A DNA stretch of 64,000 nucleotides from Dryococelus australis (Eukaryota; Arthropoda; Insecta; Phasmatodea; Phasmatidae), in the NCBI GenBank assembly GCA_029891345.1, contig CM057000.1:132172163-132236162 (forward strand). The letters run 5' to 3'. The notes beneath the pieces were generated by a model. The model made no database searches, was not told the origin of the DNA, and saw only the letters and a program-made list of their open reading frames with translations. The first letter of the stretch is position 1, and every line of letters begins with the position of its first letter. Below are positions 1 to 11,106 of the stretch, one piece after another. The translations under genes were made by a program, and so were the position numbers.

Positions 1-1560
1 CGTGGGTGCTGGACGAAGGACGTCTGTGCGTACTGGGTCGCTGAAGAGGTACATTGTATTCTCCAGCGTCACTGGGTCCTGCAGGTTCCTTATAGCCTGG
101 GCCTGTTCTCTGAGCTGGAATGTGGTGATAGAGGCCTTTGAATATACTTGTGTAGGCGTCCAGAGGCAAGTATTGTAAACCTCACTTTCTCTTTGAGACC
201 CTGTCTCTTGGAGTATGTCATTAGGGTGCAATACACCCTCCCCGTCAAGGAGTGGAAGGCAGGCTCCTTGTTTTTCCCGATTACGTGTCAAGCCATGGGC
301 AGACCGTAACTTAGTAGACACCCTATTCCAGCACCTGGTTGGGACCACAGTATGCGCTGGATGTCGGGGCCCCACTGGCTAAGGTCAAACACGTGGGGGT
401 TGCTTTGGGTAAGTCTCTTCAACCCAGTGAACGACCATCTCTCTTGGCGGGAGTCCACAGTGGAGAGGCTGACGGACACTAAGTTGACAAGCTGTACCGA
501 AATCAGTGTACCTATGAGGCACCCTTGTTCCACCCACAGAGTAGATGGAAAGGTGGGCCAAACTAAGTGTGTGTGGGTGTAACAGAAGAATCTGTTAATT
601 CACTTGAGCAACTTCCCCGGAATTACTTGATTTCCCTTCCTTTTGAGGAGTCCACTGGGAACTAGGTACTAGGTCTATAGGAAAGGTGATTCTCAAGGTT
701 TCTGTTCAGTTCATGTTTATTTCCAGCAATTGGAAGCAACGTAGTGACGTACTCGCTACTGCACATCGGCACGAGTAAACGGCCGGGAAGCTGTCCATAC
801 GACATGGTAGCCGGTAGAGGTAACTGGTGTTGAGCTGGGGTGTGTGGTGTGCTAAGCGTGGCGTAGCCTGTTTAAGTGAATGGCTTCTCCTATATTTGCA
901 GTAGTTCCCCAGGTGTACGACGGTATGCTGAGCTGGGCACGACGTAGGGAGACTAAGCAAGGAGAGGTAGGGCCAGTCCTGAGAAGAACCGTAGTATAGG
1001 AGATTCCCTATCTCAAACACATCCATGTTGAGGAGGGGATGGGAGTTAGCAGTGATCTTTGTAGAGAGAGTCGCCTAACTAATGTCGCATAGTGTTCAGA
1101 CCACTATGCTACAAGGACCTAATGTATTCCAAGTAATGAGTGCTGGAAGAGAAGCAAGAAAACGGGGTGTGTCTGAGCAGCTAGTGCTAGACTGGTTGGT
1201 GACTTGTTCTGAGCAGTGAGTGCTAGAGACCAAATGCCAATTGCCTTGGGAGGTGCGAACGAGACCTCCTTTTATACTTAAAATCGGGTGGTGCCCGCCG
1301 CTGATTGGCCGGCGCCATGAGGGCAAGGGGGCGGGAGGGTTGTTGCAGAACAGGGGTAGCGATGGCATGACTGGCAGCTGTGACGTCATTAGCTGGCTGG
1401 AGGAAGGGAAGTCGAGACAAATGAACGATACCTGGACTGCATGAGGCATTCAAGAAGTTTATTTTCAAGGTCGTTTGTTTGGCACAGTACAAATTCTTTT
1501 GCAGTTGTCTGCAAGGAAAGGTTTTTCTAGTGAAGCACGTTGCAAAAGTATGCTGTCTTT
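1..1560 (-). mobile_element. LTR retrotransposon fossil: LTR plus start of internal region, running off left edge
   Basis: On the minus strand the block has LTR-like architecture: a TATA-like TATAAAAGG near 1275-1285, a CRE-like TGACGTCA near 1381-1388, and AATAAA near 716-721 about 560 bases downstream. The body between them repeats a GCACTCACTGCTCAG-type motif three times (around 1210, 1175 and 1135). The block at 62725-63800 on the plus strand has the same arrangement and related sequence, which supports an LTR. The internal region (about 1-600) carries open frame off the left edge that I could not assign to gag, pol or env. The outer LTR limit (about 1530-1560) is approximate. I treat it as an old fossil; the superfamily is undetermined. 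Confidence 0.5.
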
Positions 1561-2642
1561 GTAGCTAGATTCAAAATTTCACTATCCCCCCCCCTTTGCA
1601 CGCTCCAATTGTCCTGATCATTAGGTTAGTTTTTTGGGCCAATTAGCTTCATAGTATCAGGTTGTCAAGGAATTGGTGATGGAAACTACTACAACGCAAC
1701 CTCATTGCTGCAATTCTGTTTATTTAGTTTTCTCGCAACAGTAGTTTTTTTTTTTTAATGAACTATCCTGCATAAACAATGCTAAAAAAATGTTTTTAAA
1801 CGCTATGTGAATGCAAAACAACATGGATAATTGACAACTGTGGTATCAATAGTATTGTTTACATTCTACAACAGTTTCTCGTATTTTATAGATTACCATT
1901 CTTATTCTTCCATCTTTACTACATTTGTAGGTTGGCGACAATGAGAAACCATCACACATTCTTATTCTTCTTACATGTTTACTGTACTCGTATGTTGGTG
2001 ACAATGAGAATGAATCATACAATCTCTGACACTATTCAACTATATATGGCCTTGTTATTCTAAACGGAATTTGGAATGAGGTTAGAGCCGTTGCGGTATT
2101 GTGACGGGAAATTATTGGCTACATATTTGATTAGAATTGTAAAGGTTTTGAAAAGACCTGACTAGTAATGATTGGCAAAAATTGTCGCAAATAAATCAGT
2201 TGTAATTTTAACTGAGGGATTGAGCATGGCTCGGCCGTCGAAGGAACATAAATGAAAATATTTATATAAATAAAAATTAAATTTTGCTCAATTTCAAAAA
2301 TTGAAGTTTTGACATCACCCTCACTGTCCCGCTAAGGAGGCAGCCCACTGCTGCTCTGCTTGTGCACCAGTCACGCACGGCCATGCGTTCAGTGTATGGA
2401 TCACACAGGTCGTTCATGCGAGAACAGGTCTTCGGACCGTTCCTGACCCACCAGACCTGTGTTTTCAAGAGAGAGCTCAACTCAGCGAGTGCACAATGCC
2501 ACTTTCATGTATGCATCTGAAAGTAGTCTAATTAAATCTTAATTCTCTGTTGCTCCCCTTAAGTGATGCGTAAATAGCCTGAGAGTGCATAGCCATGTGG
2601 GTTACGTTTGAATACTAAACATGAACTTGGGGTGCTCATAAA
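1561..2642. other. non-coding AT-rich stretch, no recognised gene
   Basis: No coding pattern that I recognise. It holds a two-copy tandem duplication (listed separately). A slightly GC-richer patch around 2320-2510 carries a 67-codon minus-strand open frame without recognisable similarity. Confidence 0.5.
1897..2019. repeat. two-copy tandem duplication, about 60-bp unit
   Basis: Two adjacent diverged copies each begin CATTCTTATTCTTC and contain a GTTGGYGACAATGAGAA core about 60 bases apart. Several substitutions separate them, so the duplication is not recent. Confidence 0.7.
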
Positions 2643-3252
2643 TCTTTATATATATAATTCTTCTGTGCGTGTGTATGTCACTGAACTCCTCCTAAACAGC
2701 TGGACCGATTTTGATGAAATTTTGTGTGTGTGTTCAAGTGGATTCGAGAATGGTTTAGATTCACAATTCGGTCCACTACAAAATGTTTTTTTAATAAATT
2801 TTTTATTTATAAGTTATTGTTGATCTTGGAATGTTTTACATTGTATCCGGCAGACAGCGCTGCGATCGCGGTGTCAAACATCCAAAAATATTTAATTTTA
2901 CTTCCAGTTTGTCCCGATAGTGGCGCTGCGATCAGATTCAGGAGAATTTTGTAACTTTGTGTTGTTATTGTGTTAAAATAAATTGTGTGCTAATTGAAAT
3001 ATTACATTCAGATGTAATTAGTGTGTGAAGGGTTTTGAAGTGTAGATAAAAACTATACATTGTGCAAATTCGGTGCGGTATTGAAGTGAGTATTTTACAT
3101 AAATTCCTATCAAATTTACATGTGCGTTGATTAACAATCATCCTAACCTACAAATTTATTTGTATAGTTAATTGATTTCATAACAGATTGTTACAACTTA
3201 TTAAAAAAAGTTTGAAATATATGTACAGGACAACGTCTGTCGGGTCCGCTAG
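2643..3252 (+). mobile_element. non-autonomous Helitron
   Basis: The element starts TCTTTATATATATAAT and has the typical insect Helitron 5' segment, including GGACCGATTTTGATGAAATT near 2702-2721. It ends with CTAG at 3249-3252. Just before the end is a short GGAC...GTCC hairpin within GTCTGTCGGGTCCGCTAG. It sits between A (2642) and T (3253), the classic Helitron A/T target, with no target duplication. The 610-bp length and the absence of Rep/helicase coding make it non-autonomous. Minor patches around 2860 and 2920 (GGCGCTGCGATC and a near copy) look like a short internal duplication. The end signals support the call; relatives are recalled from other insects, not searched. Confidence 0.85.
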
Positions 3253-3429
3253 TAGTAGTATAATTTTCTAGTGCTTGCATCATCATATACTATTAATCAA
3301 GAATGAAAGATTGCCGCATCAAATGCTTTATGCTCAAATGGCGAGGAGGGGGATGGGCCAAGGAGGGATCAATAGTGCCTCTGGGGGAAGTGGTCCTATT
3401 ATGATTTTTTCCCCTACTCTCCCCCCTTT

Positions 3430-4065
3430 TTGCAAGGGATTTATGCACCCCAGGCTCTGGAAGGCACATTTTTCAACCAATTTTCTTTTAAGTTTGGTTG
3501 AGTGATGTATTTCTTTGCCCCGTCCCCTGAGATAATGGTTTTTGACTGCCCCCTCCACCCTTTTTCGGGTTTATGCCTCTGAGGCTCTGGAAGGCCCATT
3601 TTTCGACCACTTATCATGAAATTAGGTTGAGGGTTGTATTTCTTTGCCCCGACCCTCTGAAATTTAGTTTTTGCCCCCCTTACGGGGTTTATGTCCCCAG
3701 GCTCTGAAAGACACATTTTTCGAACAATTTTCTTGAAATTTGGTTTATATAGTGCTCCTGGGGAAGGCAGTTAGTTATGGTTACCTACCCCCTCCGCCCA
3801 CTTCTAGGGGAGGGGATTTTGTGCCCCAGGCTTAAGGTTTGTGTATACTATGTGACATATTATACTTTATGCCCAAACTGCAAGGGGAGGGTTAGGGGGC
3901 ATCTATAGTGCCCCAATGGGAAGGGGGTGAGTTATGGTTGCAGATGCTCTTATCCAACTTCTGGAGGGAAGGTGTTGTCTTCTCGACAATTAAAGTTTGT
4001 GGAAGGCAAATTTTTTGAATGATTTTCATGGAATTTGGTGGAGGGTTTTTTTTTATACCCCACTC
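3430..4065. repeat. degenerate tandem array, about 120-135-bp unit
   Basis: At least four diverged units recur with starts near 3430, 3565, 3684 and 3817, and a fifth, weaker one near 3975. Each unit contains a GGTTTATG..CCCCAGGCTCTGGAAGG-like segment. That is followed by CATTTTTCRAMCAATTTTCTTG, and then a TTGAGGGTTGTATTTCTTTGCCCC-like segment. The long minus-strand open frames across it (3334-3716) are by-products of this repeat, not genes. Flanking sequence at 3330-3430 and 3740-3830 (CTCCTGGGGAAG) looks like part of the same unit. Confidence 0.75.
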
Positions 4066-7000
4066 TCCGCCAATGGTAAGTTAGGCCCTTAAAAGCTACA
4101 CCGTCTCCCTCTCAAGTCTTAATTTTAAGTCTTATGTCCACCCACAATTATTACATGTACCACACTTGTACCATAATTTTTTTGCAACTGCATGACAGGA
4201 TGTGCGAGCACCGCTAGGCATGAGCGAGCACATGCCGGAGATCCAAGACAATTTTCGTAAGATGGTGGCTTAGCCCGTGGATTCCGCAGGTCCATCTCCT
4301 GGTCATGTTTCATTCAATTTGAAAGGGCATATTTCATTTTCACAGTTTGTGTTCATAAGTAACGTAAAGGATACTGGCAGTTCCGGCGTCCACCATGCCA
4401 CGTGCCCAAAACTTAGTTCTTTCACTTCATATTAAATTATTTCCATTATTTAATAAATGGGTTTTAAATGTCTGTATGTATGTAATATGTCTTGTTATAT
4501 TTTTTAATGATTTCTGAGAGCCTTGCCGGCCCAATCCAGCTTGTTTTATTCATTCTTATTTTCCAACACGAAGTGCAAAAATGAACCAAAGAACTGAAAG
4601 TAAGCAAACTCACTCTTCAGAATCGGTTCAATAATTCCTCCAGTGTAAATTCAGTGTTTTTCTGTGTTTTTGTATGTCACTTGTGGCAGATATGTAATTT
4701 AAATCATTTCCCTCACGGTGTTGATGGGAGATCTCTGCGAGGTAACCGAATGTTTCTGCCTCCAGCTTCAGTCTTGAACAGTGGGCCAACGAGGATACAC
4801 GTGTGTCGCACGTTGTGGGAGCCATCATCAGTTTAGACCAACCATGTAGCTGCAGTAGTAAGGTTTAGTGTGCTGGAACCTGTTTAATTTTGCTCCTCCT
4901 GCGTACGTCTCCTCCTCTCCGTCAGACTCACTGCCCCGAAGAGTTTATCGCCTTTAAAGTTACCACATGCTTAACAGCATTTTTAACCGCTTTGGCCTAT
5001 GGCAGGCCCAAATTCCATGCCTTCTTCAGACGAGGGTCAGTGTACATGGTTCTTTGAATATAATCTCGTTCCGTCAATTTGCAGCTGCAGAGTATTAAAA
5101 TCTTAAATTATTTGTCTACTACACTTTGTAAGTTTGGGACCTGGGCCACTCAAGCAACCACGTACTCAATTTATGTACCGTGAAAATGTGCAACCTGAAC
5201 TCTTTTCTTAAATCTCTGACTTTAACGTATGTTTGTGAGGGGACCACCAGGTGGCTGTCAACCTGCTACTGCCTGAGAAATAGTCCCCATGTGCTCACCC
5301 GTGTTTTAGATGAGCTGGCACCCTACAGATTTTTAAGAACTCGTTTCGTGATTTTTCATTGAAATTTCTAGCCATGAACCAGGGTTTCTGTTGAATCCGG
5401 CGTACTCCGCTTCTCACCACCAGCCCAGCCACGTTAGTTTTTAATGTAAAGTGAATATTTAATCATAAATTGACTTGAATAAGTTGTTTATAATGACGTC
5501 TTTAGGCTGGTGCTTTAAACAAACATGCATTTTGAGGTTATGGTATAAAATCCAAGTCTGCATCCACTGTTTTCCCACAGGCTTGTTGGTCCAATGAAAA
5601 ACAAATAATTGAGATTCTACTGTATTATGTTGAGTAACCCATAAGTAAAAGCAAGAATTTGTGGTTTTATTTTAAGAACATTTCAGTGTTAGTTTTGTTA
5701 GATTTGGTGTTATTGATTTTATTTTTTTCTCAACACATATTATGTATATTGTATAGTTCTTGATTTAAATTACGTTGTGTGGTTTTAATTATCTTGATAA
5801 ACCTTATCGCAAACATATAGTTACAACATCAGTCACTGCTTATCTAGGTGCAAGACAGTTACTGAATAGCAATCATAGTTAACATTTTTTAAAGCAGTAA
5901 TTATTTAAAAGGTTCCATCCACTTATCAAATACAGTATAATTTCGATAAATTCACAAAAAAAATTTCTGGAAATTTGAACTTAAGAATCATTTACATTAA
6001 AAAATTCTAATGAAAAGGAATTATATATATACTAGACAAGCAGTATCCAGGTAATATCAAAATAATCTGCATTCTTTTAAAAAAAAGTCTCAGACGGGTT
6101 CAGGTCTGTGTTTATATTAATTTCTTGTAGGCATGTGCAAATTGCTTTTTTTTTTAATATGCAAAGCGAAGCCAAGGCAAAACTTACATCATGTGAAGGA
6201 ATTTCTAAGAAAAATTGAAGTCGAAGGATTAAAAAATGTATATATTAAGTTATAGTAGGCTACAGTTTTCAAGTTTATTGAACTCATTTGTACTGTTACT
6301 GCCCGAAAAAATTTATGCCTACTAGACACATATCCTAATCTTTTACTGCTGAAAAACTGAAATATTAAAATATGAAAATCTGCAAGAAAGTAATCCTTAT
6401 TTAGATACCTACGAACTTATAAAAATACCATACTCCATATATTCAGTCCCATTTGGTGCCACCACCGCACAGTAAATTCAGTGGTTGGCTATCAACATTT
6501 GGCCTCTTTCCTCCTCCAAGGATCCTTGTCAATGTCAGGCTAGATAATAATCTTGCTGGATGGTGGTGGCATTAGGGCCTCAAAGTAAGAGGGGCTAAAC
6601 TTTCACTGTTTACAATGAAAGTATGTAGTTCTTCCAAAAAAAAGTATCAGCCTGGTACCCATCCACTACACAAGGGTTTTCCACAGCATGCTGTTCTCTT
6701 TACAGGCATCCCAAACTGTCACCTGACGTCTTGCTCTCCTTACAAAAGTGAGAAACATATAGAGGGAGGGAGTGGGTGGAGAGAGAGAAAGAGAGTGAGA
6801 GACACACACACACATAGAGGAAAGGATTTGGCTGTAAAAACAGTCCCTCCCTCCCATTTTTTTTATCACTCCTACAGTCTCTCTTCAATGTCAAGCTGGT
6901 AGATTGTTATTTCAGCAGGATGCAGCTTGGGATAAAAACTACAAACTTTGTTTGAAAAACATTGGAAGTTGAGCATCTTTTCCAATGAGGCTTTCATTTC

Positions 7001-8365
7001 CAGACGTGATTCCTCACACTGGAAAACTTCCAAAGTACATAAAGGCCAGCACAGCTCTACAACTACTCACAACAAGAATGCAAATTATTCGCAGTTTAGT
7101 ATCAGATATCCAAAGTTTGAGTGTGAGTAATTTGTAAATTAGGTATTTGCAACTATTCAAATTTTTAATACTGGCTGCTGTTTTTGATACTAGTTTCGGT
7201 GGAAAAAACACTTTTCACTCGAGGATGAAGTCTGATTCAACTGCGAAGATTTGAAGCTTTGCACGTGACTAATTTCTTGCACACTTTACACTCTCCTTTG
7301 CCCGTTCTTTTTACATAAAATGCCCAAATGATAAGACATTTTACAAACTTTTACATCAGCTGTAGCATCTTACATAATTTACGACACTATGTATTTTATG
7401 AAAACAGTCTGTTTAATGTATCAATTTAGATATCACACTTTTGTTTCACGCGCCATTGTCATTGTAAACAAACATGCAGTGCTGCAGCCATAGATTACTA
7501 CACACATTCTAGTTGTGGGTGTTCACTTTGCACCATTGTTACTAGCACTTGGAGGCAGTTTGTTGTCAAACTACTATAGCTTATTTCGAAGTGTGTGTTT
7601 TACTGCTTGTGTAATCTTTTAAATGTGTTTGTGATTTCCGAGATTTAACAATTGTCCGGAGATGAAATTGAGAATTTTTTCGTGTTGAGTATTTCTCAAT
7701 ATTGCAGAGACTCGTACATCTGTAGATTTTTTACAGTTCAGATTTTTTACAGTGCCGAAGTAAATTTGCGTATATAACATGGAAGAAGAGTTCATTTCGT
7801 GTGGAGAAAGATCATTTTGTGAGATATTGTGTATTTGTCTGTATTTTCTGTTGTTTCATGTTTTAACTAGTATTTCGGGGTTATTTTGTTTTATCAAGAT
7901 TTAACACAAAATCGTGCCTCTAACTATAAGGAAAGTACATAAGCTGGACTTTCTCCATTTTGCTTCATTGTATTGGGTTTCATAAGCAACAAACAGCAAA
8001 ATACTGCATACTGCGAGAAACCACTGTCTGCTATGTAAATTAATAAAGGAAAATAATGTTGTGTTCTTGTATGCTTTTAACAACTCAGATCAGAGTAATA
8101 ATTTATCTCTTTCTCATGATTAACTTTGTAAGCAACCTTTCAAGTTTTATACTGTATGTGAATTTGTGTAAAACATATGTGGTTGTTTTATTCACTAGAT
8201 CACATGTGTGACACATTGATGGTTTATTATCTTAGAAAATCTGGCTTTCTTGCTTGTGTTATCAGTGATTATCTAATTTGTATCTGCATAATCACTGGCA
8301 TTGTAAATCAGAAAGATTCCATGGAAAAACTGTGTTTACAAATGTTTGTCTGTAGTACAGGTACA
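4066..8365. other. non-coding stretch upstream of the AlaRS exons; no gene recognised
   Basis: I looked for the next upstream AlaRS exon here. It should encode a segment resembling the animal AlaRS stretch before the DEMRNMLKNLKK helix, in phase 0 before a GT donor. I did not find it. Short open frames (for example 4654-4836, 5180-5362 and 6615-6902) lack recognisable similarity. The region may be an AlaRS intron. Confidence 0.5.
6769..6818. repeat. purine-rich (GA)n and (CA)n microsatellite
   Basis: Imperfect GA-rich tract followed by CACACACACACA. It explains the low-complexity open frames on both strands here. Confidence 0.8.
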
Positions 8366-8369
8366 GTTT

Positions 8370-8423
8370 TATATATATATATATATATATATATTTATTT
8401 ATTTATTTATTTATTTATTTATT
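8370..8423. repeat. (AT)n-(TTTA)n compound microsatellite
   Basis: About 12 AT dinucleotides are followed directly by about seven TTTA units. The 114-codon open frame through it is an artefact of the repeat. Confidence 0.95.
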
Positions 8424-8702
8424 CCTCCCATTGGGCAGGTGCAACTCGAGTTTCTATTTGCGGAATGGGAGGAGGGCGCTGCTTCATCATTTTAGGAAAC
8501 AATATTAAATTAATCAAATAAAATCCCTATTTTATATAATAATTATATTTCATTTCAGTTTTTATAAGATTCACGGTACAGTTTCATGTCAATCCCCCTT
8601 GGGATCCACCGCTGCAGCAGTAATTCTTACTTAAATACTATTACATTACTAGCTAATGTATGTATGTATCATGTTCAACAGTATTGATTTTTTATTTTGC
8701 AG

Positions 8703-8873
8703 GATGAAATGAGGAACATGTTGAAAAACTTGAAAAAGAACCTAGATGACAAAGAACGTGCAAACAGAGCATCCATCGTCTCAAATGTTGCTGAGGAATC
8801 TAAGTCATTGCTTTTGGCCAATACAAACATATCATTTTTGGTGCACGAGTTTAAAGCAGACTCCAGTTCAAAG
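8703..8873 (+). CDS. AARS1: alanyl-tRNA synthetase, cytoplasmic: third-last coding exon (partial gene)
   Basis: Encodes 57 residues in phase 0, starting DEMRNMLKNLKKNLDD and ending FKADSSSK. This matches the animal AlaRS segment that begins DELRETLKSLKKVMDD in human AARS1, in the helical stretch leading to the C-Ala domain. AlaRS charges tRNA-Ala with alanine in the cytosol; C-Ala helps bind the tRNA elbow. The acceptor is TTTTGCAG ending at 8702 and the donor is AAG|GTGATA at 8874. Phase 0 at both ends lets it join the next exon in frame. An in-frame ATG at 8697 lies inside the acceptor and is not a start. The catalytic, tRNA-recognition and editing domains lie upstream, outside what I could find. 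The match to AlaRS is strong; the orthologue symbol is by family. Confidence 0.93.
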
Positions 8874-8958
8874 GTGATATGAAGTTATACAATTTACTAT
8901 GTATCCTGTGATGAGCAAAAATCATGAATTTAATAAACTAATTTATAAATTTTTGCAG

Positions 8959-9072
8959 GCTTTAGATGGTGCCTTGAAGCAGGTGAAAGCTTTGTCTCCA
9001 GAAACAGCAGCCATGTTCTTCAGCATTGACAATGATGCCAAGAAGATTGTATGTTTGAGTGCCGTGCCCAAG
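8959..9072 (+). CDS. AARS1: alanyl-tRNA synthetase, cytoplasmic: second-last coding exon
   Basis: Encodes 38 residues in phase 0, starting ALDGALKQVKALSPETAAMF and ending CLSAVPK. It aligns with the human AARS1 stretch [20 protein letters not shown], the start of the C-Ala domain. An 85-bp intron (8874-8958) separates it from the previous exon. The acceptor is TTTTTGCAG ending at 8958 and the donor is AAG|GTACAT at 9073. The following intron (9073-27308) is 18,236 bp because transposons and a mitochondrial insertion landed in it. The short open frames spanning this exon extend into both introns and should be trimmed to the splice sites. Confidence 0.93.
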
Positions 9073-9088
9073 GTACATGCTCTATGAC

Positions 9089-9600
9089 CTAATGCTTAAT
9101 TAATGGTAGGAACAGGTGTGCCTTTAGATTGTTTGGAAAGTGAATTAGGCTGTCTTCAGTGGAAGTCCATATCGTGAAGATGTCGATGAAACACATCCAG
9201 CAGTGTGGTAGGGTTGGTTGCAGACTAAGGTTTTCTTCTAACCTGCCCATAAACAGATTAGCATAGGTTGGGGCCATACATGTAACCATTACTTTGCCTT
9301 TGACCTGAAGGTAGTGCGAGTCTTGAAATCTGAACTCAGAAACATTCTCCACTCTAGATGCAAAATTCTGGCTTCCTCACCACAAACACAAGACCAACTC
9401 TCCAAACCTCCCTGATTGTTCTTCAAAAGGCCATCTAACCTACGCAACAAACAGATTCGTCCAAAGCTGCAGCCCACCACAAATGCCAACCAAACTATCA
9501 CCACCAAAGGTTCCCACCCATACAATAGCTCATGCTGTGGCACCTGTGCCATTCACCCCAACCCTCAAATTAATTTAATTAGCAATTTAACCTTAAATAC
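9089..9600. mobile_element. Penelope-like retroelement fragment with inverted 5' part
   Basis: The minus strand at 9352-9089 encodes a piece of reverse transcriptase including VTCMAPTYANLFMGRLEE and a CFIDIFTIWT stretch. These match the Penelope-like RT signatures recalled as TRMAPSYANLFMG and FIDDIFMIW. The plus strand at about 9410-9580 encodes LFFKRPSNLRNKQIRPKL, then TTKGSHPYNSSCCGTCAIHP. This resembles the region after the RT and before the GIY-YIG nuclease of the same family. The two pieces are head-to-head, with the 5' piece inverted, as in twin-primed insertions. No GIY-YIG nuclease is seen; the mitochondrial insertion begins shortly after. Clearly dead. Confidence 0.75.
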
Positions 9601-9654
9601 TCTTAGAGTATATCAACACATCATAAATATGGTAAGAAAAAATAAATTTTAAAA

Positions 9655-9950
9655 GTTTGATAAACTTTTATAAAATTGAGCATTCTCAAATAGCCTACCT
9701 AACAGTAAGTTTTAAAAGTTAAAACGCAATTACCCACTGAGGATGAAAAAGAAAGTTTAAATTGAATGCTTTATTAAAATATAGTTTTGATGTAATAAAA
9801 TAGGTAATAATACTATTATGCCCATTAGATTTAACAGAATGAAACTATTACCTAAATTATCAAAAACTTGTATAAATCATACAACAAAATATAGAAAAAT
9901 AAGCTAATGGGTTCATACCTCATCAATGGAATATTGTCTTTTTTCTAATT
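9655..9950. pseudogene. NUMT: AT-rich tract with trnQ (minus) and trnM (plus) relics
   Basis: trnQ relic on the minus strand is at about 9838-9893 and contains GTATGAT- and TTTTTGATA-like anticodon-arm sequence. trnM on the plus strand is at about 9893-9950, with the conserved TGGGTTCATACCTCA. The flanking 9655-9840 is AT-rich mitochondrial sequence; a clear trnI was not made out. The whole block recurs in reverse complement at 23400-23712, which confirms its limits. Confidence 0.75.
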
Positions 9951-10914
9951 ATAAATAAATCATCAAATATACTATTTACAGTAATTCTTATTATAAGAGT
10001 AATTTTCTCCATTTCATCTATCTCTTGATAGTATGAATAGGAATAGAAATTAATATATAATTTTTACCTATATTCATAGAATAAAGAAATATAACTTCCA
10101 AAGAATAAGCATTAACATAATTTTTAGTACAAACCATTGCATCAATATTACTTCTAATACAAATTACAATAATTAAAAAATATAATATTAACATTACAAA
10201 TAACATAATAGGAAAAAAATATTATTAAGATCTTTAATAATTAAAAGAGGAATCATTTCATTTTTGAATACTGATAATAATAGAAGGATTAAACTGAAAT
10301 AAATGTCTTATTCTAATAGCATGACAAAAAATTTTCTTTTAATAATAATATCAATAGTAAAGTTAATTTAATTAATATTACTGCAATATTATATATATTA
10401 TTATTGGAGCTATTGGTGTTTAAATCAAACTTCATTTCGTAAGATATTTATCAATTTGAAATAATGGATGAATAATAGCCACAATAATAATAGGAGAAAA
10501 TGTATGAATAATATACTTGGCTTTGTATGTATTTATTAACAACCACCATTTTCAATAAACACACATAAAATTTTCCATATGAATCAACATCTATTAATGA
10601 ATCTATTTATGAATATTCCTACTACTAATTAATATATTATATATTAGTGGATTACCTCCAATATTAGGATTTTTACGTAAATGAATAATAATTCAATCTT
10701 CAATAAATATAATTGAATTAATACTGATAAGAGTATTAGTAATAATAAGTTTAATTATTATCTATATTATTTATGAATAATATACACTGCAATATTAACA
10801 AATTCAGAACCAAAATGAAAAAGATTATTAACAAAATCTGTAGACCAACAATACCCTTTACAATTATTATAACTACTGGATTATTCATAATTACTATAGT
10901 AATAAGAAAATATT
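9951..10914 (+). pseudogene. nad2: NUMT: nad2 relic
   Basis: Lies between trnM and trnW as in insects. The start resembles insect nad2 (AATAAATCATCAAATATACT, then a stretch reading LIMSVIFSIS-like in the mitochondrial code). Frames are interrupted throughout. Two parts of it (about 9951-10320 and 10395-10515) recur inverted at 22205-22325 and 23027-23400. Confidence 0.8.
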
Positions 10915-11105
10915 AAGGATTTGATTTAAAATGAAACTAATAACCTTCAAAGTTATAAATAAAGACTATCTTTAAGCTTTAGTATAAATATATACCTTTA
11001 AATTTGCAATTTAAAATCATTATATGAATATAAAACTGTATATTAAAGAGGTAAGCCTGTAAATAAATTTACAATTTATTGCCTATAAATATCTGCCATC
11101 TTACT
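10915..11105. pseudogene. NUMT: trnW, trnC, trnY relics
   Basis: trnW (plus, about 10915-10973) begins AAGGATTTGATTTAAA and has the TAATAACCTTCAAAGTTATA arm. trnC (minus, about 10975-11035) has anticodon GCA in TAAATTGCAAATTTAA. trnY (minus, about 11043-11100) has GTA in AAATTGTAAATTT. The order W-C-Y before cox1 is the ancestral insect arrangement. Confidence 0.75.
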
Positions 11106-11106
11106 A

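Noticed and set aside
3334-3716. Minus-strand frames of 74 and 91 codons
   Set aside because: They translate a degenerate tandem repeat; sequence periodicity explains them.
6615-6902. Overlapping frames on both strands
   Set aside because: Low-complexity GA/CA repeat translation.
6480-6930. Two similar patches (CAATGTCARGCTRG...GCWGGATG near 6530 and 6885) as SINE copies
   Set aside because: Similarity spans only about 35 bases with gaps; too weak for a repeat call.
8177-8521. 114-codon frame
   Set aside because: Passes through an AT/TTTA microsatellite and has no recognisable protein similarity.
8697-8882. A small 61-residue gene at the third-last AlaRS exon
   Set aside because: The ATG lies within the splice acceptor and the end runs into the intron; it is an internal exon.
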